Source: Bacteroidales bacterium UBA5429
Lineage (GTDB): Bacteria > Bacteroidota > Bacteroidia > Bacteroidales > WCHB1-69
NCBI GenBank assembly: GCA_002427605.1
Contig: DIRT01000028.1
Span: 1-56,989 of the forward strand
Length of the DNA: 56,989 bases
Direction: 5' to 3'
Below the pieces are notes generated by a model. It did no database searches. It was not told the DNA's origin and saw nothing but the letters and a program-made list of their open reading frames with translations. The position numbers and the translations under genes are program-made. The first letter of the stretch is position 1. The number at the start of each line of letters is the position of its first letter. This document shows positions 24,254 through 31,840 of the stretch, piece by piece.

Positions 24254-26638
24254 TTAACGGATCAATGTAACCGAACCGGTTTGTCTCAATTCCGTTTCCT
24301 GAGCAGAATATCTGATGTATGTGATGACCCAGGTGTAGACTCCTTTCGGACAAGGTACTCCTTTGTATGTTCCATCCCAGGCTTCTTCGGTATCTATGGA
24401 TTGGAAAACAGCTTCTCCATTGCGGTTGTAAATAACCAGGTGATACTTCAAAACATCTGTAACGCGAGGTAAGAACAAATCATTAACCCCATCATTATTA
24501 GGAGTAAATGAGTTGGGAACATAGAAAGCATACTTGTCAATGATAGAGATTGTTTTCAGGGTGTCATCACTACAGCCATAACGATTGGTAGCTCTGAAAT
24601 ACACATTAAAAGACTCATCTGACAGAACATGGTATGCGTGAACGGGATTCTCATTAATGGAAGTTCCTCCATCACCAAAATTCCAATAAAACTGTGTGAT
24701 ATCTTCTCCGGTTGAGAGGTTGGTAAATTGTACCGGTCTGCCATTGGTAGGCTCGTCAGGACTCCAGGTGAAGTCGGCATCAGGGAAATCTGCAGCGAAA
24801 ATATAGTTGGGATTCAACAGTGATTTCTGACACGCTTAGGCATCTGCTGTAGAAGTATAATAATCTACAGAGTAGTAGCCCGGAGTTGTAAAAGTATAGG
24901 TAAAAGTTTGGTCAGAAATAGTATCTTGAACGGTGCCATCTTCATTACTGATTACAAAGAAAAACTCAGCGCCAGGAGGTGTTGTTGTAGAAGTAAAGCG
25001 GGGGGTGAAAGGAATACAGCCGGATTTTTCACTCACTGTAAATGAGGGAGTTGGTGGTGCAGTCACATATACATTGACGATGGATGTGTCTCTTCTGCAG
25101 TTGATATTATCCCACGCAATAACGGTATAAGTGGTGGTATCAGATATGTTGCAAGTAGTTGTTAAACTGGTCGGATCGTTAATATTGGTAGTGGGGGTCC
25201 AACTTATATTTTGAACATCTCCCCCTCCCAACTCTTCAATAGTGATTTCATTGACCAATTCACACCCAACAATATTGATGGTATCACTCAGGATAATAGG
25301 GAAGTTGTCTTTGAGATAGTAGATTAAGGTATCTTTTCTGGGATCCTCAAAACTACAAGTTTCCAATTCCAGGAGCAGGGTTAATGTTTTGATTTCTCCG
25401 GGTGCAAATTCAGCATCATCAGCTACTTTAATAATCATGTAGGTACTTAAAGAATCTGCAGGAATACGGAAAGAAGCAGATGGAGAAGTTAATCGTGTAA
25501 GGGTATCGTCAACAGGGTGGTAGTAGTAAATTTCATAGTCTTCATTTAGCTCTACACCTACATTGGGAAATTGGTCGGTATAGACGGTATAGGAGTAGGC
25601 TCTGGTGGGGTCTCTTCTTTCCAGACTGAAGGTGAGTGTATCCATATTACAAGCTTTGAGCAATGTGTCTCCATAAGTCATGGTGTAGTTATGAGTTCTG
25701 AATATTTTAGGAGCCTGGAAGCTTCCCTCTTTTAAAAATACACCGGAATCATAACCATTATCGCCCACATTAGCAATAGCTAACTTCATATGGTATTCAT
25801 AACAGGGCAAAACGTAGCCTCGTGCCAATAAGCCTGAACGTTGACCGGTTTCAGAGGAGTCGGCAGGAATGAAAGTAAATGCATCAAATTGCATTCCCTG
25901 AGACCCACTTGGAACGCTGCAGTAGTAGCTGGAGTATGCTAATGATCCGTTGGGTGGAGTACAGTTTCCAATGGAACCTGAACTACCCACAGCTCCTGCA
26001 TTCAAATTATTAATGGTTACCGGCAGGTTGGTACCCGGAACCAATGCAATATTTCTGGTCACTTCACCTCCTGTTACGGGGTCGGGTCCGGTAACAAAGA
26101 AAGCAAAAACGTCATTAAAGCTGGAGCAAGCATACTCAGGGTATTCTTCGGAAGCAAAAACATACTCAAAAGAAACTGTTCCTGAGATTGAAACAAAGTC
26201 AAATTCCAGCACGGAGGCACCATTACTTCCAAGATTGGAATTTGCAATAGCACTTAGCTGAGCATCAGGAATACCTTGTGAATTTTGACTACTGGAACTT
26301 CCATTATTGTTAGGACCTGGCGCAACGCTAATGTTTCCTGTAGTCATAATGATCCCACTATTGAAAGGAAAATCGGTGAAATTGCCCCCATTTAGAAACC
26401 TTCCAATTCTGGATGTTGTGCTGTTGGGAAGGGCGTTGGTTGAGTTACAAAACTTTCCATTGGAGATATAAACACCGGAAATGTGAGGAGGCGGAACCAA
26501 CATATTATCCAATAACTGCATGGGTGTCCAACCATTGGGACTTTGAACTGTGATTTGAGATGAAAGAGTGAAGGTGGAGAATAAAAGAGCAGTAAAAAGT
26601 ATGAATAGTTTGCTGTAAAATGACTTTATAAACTCCAT
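24254..26638 (-). pseudogene. Choice-of-anchor L surface protein with gliding-type C-terminal domain, interrupted by in-frame TAA
   Basis: One reading frame encodes an exported protein of nearly 800 residues: signal peptide (MEFIKSFYSKLFILFTALLF), a choice-of-anchor L-like domain (LEFDFVSISG, FEYVFASEEY), Ig/PKD-like regions, a PKD repeat (FYWNFGDGG) and a C-terminal gliding-motility-associated domain (VPNSFTPNNDGVND), a T9SS type B sorting signal. A TAA at 24836-24838, codon 601, splits it; the same frame continues at once with ACQKSL and stays open to 24254. A terminated 600-residue product would lack the sorting domain. No ATG restarts the tail. The longer N-terminus to 26710 is repetitive leader, so the start is set at 26638. 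Confidence 0.8.
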
Positions 26639-26715
26639 AATATTTGTAATATTTGTAATATTTCGATTAATAAATGTAATTTCCTGATTAATAAATGTAA
26701 TTTTTATCATTTAGT
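26639..26715. repeat. Short direct repeats in the leader of the choice-of-anchor L gene
   Basis: Near-copies of TAATATTTG (26639-26663) and two copies of TTAATAAATGTAATTT about 22 bases apart lie between the -7 box and the ATG. They are AT-rich; no function is apparent. Confidence 0.6.
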
Positions 26716-26721
26716 AAGATG

Positions 26722-26729
26722 CAAAAATA
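26722..26729 (-). promoter_or_regulatory. -7 box (TATTTTTG) of the choice-of-anchor L gene
   Basis: Exact TAnnTTTG match, giving a leader of about 75 bases. Confidence 0.65.
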
Positions 26730-26858
26730 CGAAATAAGTTGCCTAACCAGCACAAATTATTTGAAAAAAAGCATAAAATGATAGATTTTCTGCATTTATT
26801 GTCATTTTCTAAAAGGAAAAAATGATAGAATGAGAGGGTAGAATTGAAAAAAAGGCTC

Positions 26859-26866
26859 TATCTTTG
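26859..26866 (+). promoter_or_regulatory. -7 box (TATCTTTG) of tatD
   Basis: Exact TAnnTTTG match 26 bases before the ATG at 26893. Confidence 0.7.
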
Positions 26867-26892
26867 CACCCCCCAATTTTATTTATATCAAA

Positions 26893-27666
26893 ATGAAATT
26901 CATAGATACTCATAGTCACTTATACGCTGAATATTATCCTGAGCAGTTTGATCAGGTGGTTCAACGCGCTATTGCAGCCCATGTCGATACAATTTTGTTA
27001 CCTTGTGTGGCAGCGGATACAATACCTCACTTACTTGATGCAGTAGAAAAGTATCCGGATAACCTGTTTCCCATGATTGGACTGCATCCGACAGAGGTGA
27101 AAAAGGATTATCGGGAGCAACTGGAAGTGATGGAGCGCTATCTGGAGGATCCCCGGATGATTGCCGTTGGGGAGATTGGTCTGGATTTGTATCACGATAC
27201 AACCTTAATTGAGGAGCAAAAGATTGCATTTCAACAACAGCTTGAGTGGGGTCGTGATTTGAATTTACCCTTTTCGATTCATATCAGAGATGCGTATAAT
27301 GAGGCTATCGCTATCTTAAAAAAATATCGTTGGGACTCTTTTTCCGGAGTTTTACATTGCTTTTCAGGGGGGATTCAGGAAGCGCGCTGGGCTATAGATC
27401 ACGGTTTTCTGCTGGGAATAGCCGGTCCCGTTACTTTTAAGAATAGCAGGTTACAGGAGATTGTCAAAGAGATTGGAGTAGAACATATTGTGCTGGAAAC
27501 GGATGCTCCTTTTTTGGCACCGATGCCGTATCGGGGAAAGAGGAATGAGAGTGCCTATATTCCACTGATTGCAGAAAAAATAGCAGAAATTTCCGGTCTG
27601 ACTCTCGAAGAGGTAGCACGGATCACGAGAAAGAATGCGAAAGCAGTTTTTTACAAGTTACCCTAA
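26893..27666 (+). CDS. tatD: TatD family metal-dependent hydrolase (DNase)
   Basis: A 257-residue TIM-barrel hydrolase. Metal ligands are visible in order: DTHSHL near the start, VGEIGLD, SIHIRDA, VLHCFSGG and LETDAPFL. TatD proteins act as 3'-5' exonucleases or DNases in the cytoplasm in DNA repair and turnover; the exact substrate of this orthologue is not known. Its stop overlaps the udk stop by four bases, a tail-to-tail arrangement with no visible terminator between them. Confidence 0.9.
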   Translation: MKFIDTHSHLYAEYYPEQFDQVVQRAIAAHVDTILLPCVAADTIPHLLDAVEKYPDNLFPMIGLHPTEVKKDYREQLEVMERYLEDPRMIAVGEIGLDLYHDTTLIEEQKIAFQQQLEWGRDLNLPFSIHIRDAYNEAIAILKKYRWDSFSGVLHCFSGGIQEARWAIDHGFLLGIAGPVTFKNSRLQEIVKEIGVEHIVLETDAPFLAPMPYRGKRNESAYIPLIAEKIAEISGLTLEEVARITRKNAKAVFYKLP

Positions 27667-28280
27667 TCGGTTATATTTAAGGTTTGTTTGATTTTGGAGG
27701 TCAGGATATCGATTCCTTTCAGATTGTGTCCTCCAACAGGGATGATGATGTCCGCCAACCGTTTAGTTGGTTCGATAAACATCTCATGCATCGGTTTAAC
27801 GTAAGTTTCATAATGACGGATCGATTTATCCAGACCGCGTCCCCGTTCATTGACATCTCTCTGTATGATGCGGATAATGCGATCATCAGCTTCGGTGTCA
27901 ACAAACACTTTGAGATCCAGCAGTTCGCATAACTCAGGACAGGTAAAGATGAGGATTCCTTCTACGATAATTACTTCTCCGGGCTCTATGTGAATGGTCT
28001 CTTTGCCTCTTGCACAGGTGATGTAGGAATAAGTTGGCATCTCAATCGGCTTATTATCTTTGAGTTGCTTGATATGTTCCACCAAAAGGGAGAACTCAAT
28101 GGAGGAGGGATGGTCAAAGTTGATCTGCTCCCGCTCCTCTTGGGTCAGGTGTCCATTGTCGCAATAGTAGGAGTCTTGAGAAATTACTCTAACCCGCTCA
28201 GAAGGGAGTGCCTGAACGACTTGTTTCACTACAGATGTCTTTCCCGATCCGGATCCACCGGCAATACCAATAATATACAT
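27663..28280 (-). CDS. udk: Uridine kinase
   Basis: A 205-residue P-loop kinase that phosphorylates uridine and cytidine in pyrimidine salvage. Walker A is GIAGGSGSGKT; YYCDNGHL, FDHPSSIEF and the late RDVNERGRGLD motif fit the family. It is transcribed alone from a TATTTTTG box 27 bases upstream, preceded by a four-copy heptamer array. The 3' end overlaps convergent tatD by four bases. Confidence 0.94.
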   Translation of the reverse strand: MYIIGIAGGSGSGKTSVVKQVVQALPSERVRVISQDSYYCDNGHLTQEEREQINFDHPSSIEFSLLVEHIKQLKDNKPIEMPTYSYITCARGKETIHIEPGEVIIVEGILIFTCPELCELLDLKVFVDTEADDRIIRIIQRDVNERGRGLDKSIRHYETYVKPMHEMFIEPTKRLADIIIPVGGHNLKGIDILTSKIKQTLNITD

Positions 28281-28306
28281 AACCGTGCTGTTTTGAATTC
28301 AAACTA

Positions 28307-28314
28307 CAAAAATA
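28307..28314 (-). promoter_or_regulatory. -7 box (TATTTTTG) of udk
   Basis: Exact TAnnTTTG match; the ATTTCGG heptamer array starts six bases further upstream on the udk strand. Confidence 0.7.
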
Positions 28315-28320
28315 TAGAAA

Positions 28321-28350
28321 ATTTCGGATTTCGGATTTCGGATTTCGGAT
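28321..28350 (-). repeat. Heptamer array (ATTTCGG), four copies
   Basis: Perfect 7-bp tandem array in the udk promoter; it also marks the edge of composite repeat copy IV. Confidence 0.92.
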
Positions 28351-28355
28351 GGAAT

Positions 28356-28740
28356 TCAATTACGAATTACGGAACCACCAATTTTAATTGATCGCGTTTA
28401 TTGTAGGGACAGGTCGCGACCTGTCCGGAGAAAAATAAAAACAATGAAAATGGTCATAAAAATGGCTGTAGAGACAGGGCATGCCCTGTCTCCATGATGT
28501 TATTATGCAACACATAAAATCATAACAAACAATTGATAATCACAGAATTACAAATCACAAAATTTGATTAACCGCGATTGTAGGGGCAGGGCTTGTCCCT
28601 GCCCTTTGCCGAGTGGGGTGATAAAATTAAAAAAGAGGAAAGCCTTGTCTGCCCCCCTTTTATTTTTATTTCAAAAAGAAGAAGAAATAATAAATAAGAA
28701 GTAAGATATGCCGTAAAGACGCAATGCTTTGCGTCTCTAA
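28356..28740 (+). repeat. Composite intergenic repeat, copy IV (full length)
   Basis: The most complete copy. In order: two AATTACG heptamers (28358-28372); GTAG plus a 20-bp perfect palindrome with core AGGTCGCGACCT (28403-28426); GTAG plus a 22-bp perfect palindrome with core CAGGGCATGCCCTG (28468-28492); GTAG plus a GGGCAGGG/CCCTGCCC hairpin (28580-28604); GAGTGGGGTGATAAAAT; CTGCCCCCC; T-rich block to about 28690; and a fourth hairpin AGACGCAA/TTGCGTCT (28717-28736) with foot GTAA. It leads into the nfu promoter. Bases 28380-28512 recur inverted at 34983-35115, identical by eye. No gene is visible in this stretch. Confidence 0.9.
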
Positions 28741-28789
28741 AATAAAACGTGATAATTAAATCCGTAATCTGAAATCGGAATAATTTTAT

Positions 28790-28797
28790 TACTTTTG
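28790..28797 (+). promoter_or_regulatory. -7 box (TACTTTTG) of the nfu operon
   Basis: Exact TAnnTTTG match 33 bases before the nfu start. Confidence 0.7.
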
Positions 28798-28830
28798 CCG
28801 ATTGGTTTATTAAATATTTAAGGTAGAAAA

Positions 28831-29079
28831 ATGGAAAATGTAACTTTAAGAGATCGCGTTATCGATATTATAGATCAACTTCGTCCTTTTTTACAACAAG
28901 ATGGGGGCGATATTGCTTTTGTTGATTTAACTCCTGACAATGTTGTAAAAGTAAGACTTCAAGGGGCTTGCGGAACTTGTCCTCATGCTAAAGTAACACT
29001 CAAAAGTGGGGTTGAGGCAACAATAAAAAAATCTATTCCTGAGATCGTTCGCGTTGAGGATGATAGTTTAGGATTCTAA
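28831..29079 (+). CDS. NifU-type Fe-S scaffold (Nfu) domain protein
   Basis: An 82-residue protein consisting only of the NifU C-terminal domain, with the cluster-binding CxxC in GACGTCPHAKVTL. Stand-alone Nfu proteins carry and deliver Fe-S clusters to client enzymes. It is the first gene of a probable operon with ychF (14 bases downstream), the subtilase and the S46 homologue. The sufCD genes lie 6 kb away on the other strand. Confidence 0.92.
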   Translation: MENVTLRDRVIDIIDQLRPFLQQDGGDIAFVDLTPDNVVKVRLQGACGTCPHAKVTLKSGVEATIKKSIPEIVRVEDDSLGF

Positions 29080-29093
29080 TTTAAAAAAGAAGT

Positions 29094-30191
29094 ATGGGTT
29101 TAAAATGTGGAATTATTGGATTAACCAATAGTGGTAAGACCACGTTGTTTAATTGTATATCCAATACCAAAGCAGCAGTAACTGATTTTGCGTTTAGTAC
29201 AGCGAAATCAAATATTGGAGTGTGTAATGTTCCGGATCCCAGACTGGAGCACATCAATACGTTTATCAAAGCGGAAAAGTTGGTGTATGCTACTATGGAT
29301 ATTGTGGATATCCCCGGCTTAGCAAAAGGTGCTTCTCATGGGGAGGGTATCGGAAACAGTTTTTTGGCTGATGTGAGACTCTGTGATGCACTGATTCATG
29401 TTCTTCGCTGTTTTGAAAATCCCGGATTACCCCACGTAGAGGGTTCTATTGATCCGGTCAGAGATATCGAAATTATTGATTTTGAATTGCAGGTGAAGGA
29501 TTTGGAGCAGATTGAAAGAAAGATGCTCAAAGTGGAAAAGGCAATGAAAGCAGGAGAGCGCAATGCCAAAAGGGATTATGAAGTGTTACAAAAGTATAGA
29601 GCGCATATTGCAGACTTTCAAAATGTGCGTACTTTGGAAGTAACCCCGGAAGAACGGGAAGTCGTGGCGGACCTTTTGCTTTTGACTGAAAAACCGCAAC
29701 TGTTCGTTTGTAATGTGAATGATGAGGATGCAGTGGAAGGAAATCAATATGTTGAACAAGTGAAGGAATATTTAAAGGATCATGCTTCTGATATGTTGGT
29801 GATTGCAGGTAAAATTGAATCGGAAATTGCCGAACTGGACGATGAAGAGGAGAGAGCACTGTTTTTGGAAGATGTTGGATTGAAAGAAGCAGGTGTAAGA
29901 AAAGTGATCCGTGCTGCGTACAAACTGCTCAATTTGATCTCCTTCTTTACGGTAGGTGGAAAAGAGAATCGTGCCTGGACAATCCGAAAAGGGATGTTGA
30001 CACCACAAGCTGCAGGAGTGATTCACTCAGACCTGGAAAGAGGTTTTATTCGTGCTGAAGTGATCAAGTATGATGATTTGGTGAGTTTGGGATCGGAATT
30101 GAAGTGTAAAGAAGCAGGAAAACTATCTGTAGAAGGAAAAAATTATGAAGTGAAAGATGGAGATATTCTCCATATTCGATTTAATGTATAA
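29094..30191 (+). CDS. ychF: Ribosome-binding ATPase YchF
   Basis: A 365-residue Obg-like P-loop protein. Walker A is GLTNSGKTTLF, G3 reads DIPGLAKGASHGEGIG, and the C-terminal TGS-like domain ends with VKDGDILHIRFNV. YchF binds 70S ribosomes, prefers ATP and is linked to oxidative-stress control in other bacteria. Length is normal. It follows nfu by 14 bases and precedes the subtilase by 11. Confidence 0.95.
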   Translation: MGLKCGIIGLTNSGKTTLFNCISNTKAAVTDFAFSTAKSNIGVCNVPDPRLEHINTFIKAEKLVYATMDIVDIPGLAKGASHGEGIGNSFLADVRLCDALIHVLRCFENPGLPHVEGSIDPVRDIEIIDFELQVKDLEQIERKMLKVEKAMKAGERNAKRDYEVLQKYRAHIADFQNVRTLEVTPEEREVVADLLLLTEKPQLFVCNVNDEDAVEGNQYVEQVKEYLKDHASDMLVIAGKIESEIAELDDEEERALFLEDVGLKEAGVRKVIRAAYKLLNLISFFTVGGKENRAWTIRKGMLTPQAAGVIHSDLERGFIRAEVIKYDDLVSLGSELKCKEAGKLSVEGKNYEVKDGDILHIRFNV

Positions 30192-30202
30192 TCTGTTTAA
30201 GA

Positions 30203-31840
30203 ATGAAAAAGTTATTCATTTTAGGACTCATTCTGAGTGCAATAGGATGGGGTTGGGCACAAGATGCCAACTGCTATCGGGTTTATTTAAGCAATAAAAA
30301 TAATTCTCCTTTCTCTACAGATCGTCCTGAAGAGTTTCTTTCTCAACGAGCTATTGCTAAACGGACACGTTTTAATATTCCGATAACAATTCAGGATTTG
30401 CCGGTTAACCAGTCTTATATTAATCAGATTAAGGCTTTTGATCCTAATATTCGGGTATTGGCAACCTCAAAATGGTTGAATACTGTGGTAATCTATTGCC
30501 CTAATCCTGCGCATCTTCCCGGGATTCAAAATTTAGGGGGAGTGCAATATTTGGTACCTGTTGCAAATTGGGACTTGAATGCTCCGGCAAAAGAGAATCA
30601 ACCACAAGACGAAACACCCGAACAAAATAACGTTAATTTATGGGATGATGTTGATTATGGAAATAGTATTGACCAGTTTGCTGTTCACAGAGGAGATTTA
30701 CTCCATGAAGAGGGTTTTCGTGGAGAAGGAATGTTGATTGCGGTATTTGATGCCGGCTGGAATAATTTCGATGTTATTCCCCACTTTCAGCCGTTGTTTA
30801 ATAATGGACAAATATGGGGAACTTATGACTTTGTACCCAATCTGCCCTCTGTTTATACCGGGCATTCACATGGAACCTCTGTAACCTCTATTATGGCATC
30901 CCAAATAGATGGAGAACTGATAGGAACAGCACCTGAAGCCAATTATTTCTTTATTCGTTCAGAGATTCCTTATGCTGAACAGTTGATTGAAGAGGATTTT
31001 TGGGTTGCGGCAGCTGAAATGGCTGATAGTATAGGAGCAGATGTGATCAATTCTTCGTTAGGTTATACTACTTTTCCTGATTTTCCACAAGGGGATTTAA
31101 CTTCGCAAGATAATGATGGAGTAACAGGAGTATCCTCTCAGGCTGCAACGATTGCAGGACAAAAAGGAATTGTTGTGGTAATCAGTGCAGGTAATGAGGG
31201 ATGGTCTGAATGGGGATTTATTAGCCGTCCGGCTGATGCGATAGATGTGCTTTCGGTAGGAGCAATGAGTAAAGATTCTGTGATTGCACCTTTCTCCTCT
31301 TATGGTCCGAGTGCTGATGGAAGAGTAAAACCGGATATTACTTCTGTGGGGTGGGACACCTGGCATGTGACTGAGTATGGAGATATTATGCAAGGAAATG
31401 GAACCAGCTTTTCCGGTCCGGTAATTGCCGGATTATCAGCCTGTTTGTGGCAAGCACTACCACACCTGAGCTCTACGGAGTTGATGCAGGTAGTTCGTGA
31501 AGCAAGTCACCTATATAACAATCCGAATATTAACTTTGGATATGGAATTCCCGATTTCTATCAAGCTTATTTGGACAATAGTGTCTCTATTTTTACCTAT
31601 CCGCAACAAACTTTTGTATCAGCATACCCTAATCCCGTTGCAGATCAGATCACTTTTTATTCATCTCTTGAGGAAGAAATGAGTATCACGCTATTTGATT
31701 TTACCGGAAGAAATTTGGGAAGCTGGAATTCTCAGGATCCTTCTCTTTCTTTATCCTTGGCGGATTTTCCATCAGGAATTTACTTAGCAAGAGTGACCAT
31801 CGGAAATCATACTGAAATAATCAAGTTGATTAAAAGATAA
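30203..31840 (+). CDS. Secreted subtilisin-like serine peptidase (S8) with T9SS type A sorting domain
   Basis: A 545-residue exported protease. A signal peptide ends near residue 19 (WGWAQ). The S8 triad is present: Asp in AVFDAGW, His in GHSHGTS, Ser in GNGTSFSGPV, and the oxyanion Asn in SAGNEG. The last 75 residues are a T9SS sorting domain (AYPNPVADQ ... SGIYLARVTI ... IIKLIKR), so it should be secreted or anchored on the cell surface. Its TAA overlaps the ATG of the S46 homologue (TAATG), implying coupled expression with a protein that looks catalytically dead. Confidence 0.92.
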   Translation: MKKLFILGLILSAIGWGWAQDANCYRVYLSNKNNSPFSTDRPEEFLSQRAIAKRTRFNIPITIQDLPVNQSYINQIKAFDPNIRVLATSKWLNTVVIYCPNPAHLPGIQNLGGVQYLVPVANWDLNAPAKENQPQDETPEQNNVNLWDDVDYGNSIDQFAVHRGDLLHEEGFRGEGMLIAVFDAGWNNFDVIPHFQPLFNNGQIWGTYDFVPNLPSVYTGHSHGTSVTSIMASQIDGELIGTAPEANYFFIRSEIPYAEQLIEEDFWVAAAEMADSIGADVINSSLGYTTFPDFPQGDLTSQDNDGVTGVSSQAATIAGQKGIVVVISAGNEGWSEWGFISRPADAIDVLSVGAMSKDSVIAPFSSYGPSADGRVKPDITSVGWDTWHVTEYGDIMQGNGTSFSGPVIAGLSACLWQALPHLSSTELMQVVREASHLYNNPNINFGYGIPDFYQAYLDNSVSIFTYPQQTFVSAYPNPVADQITFYSSLEEEMSITLFDFTGRNLGSWNSQDPSLSLSLADFPSGIYLARVTIGNHTEIIKLIKR

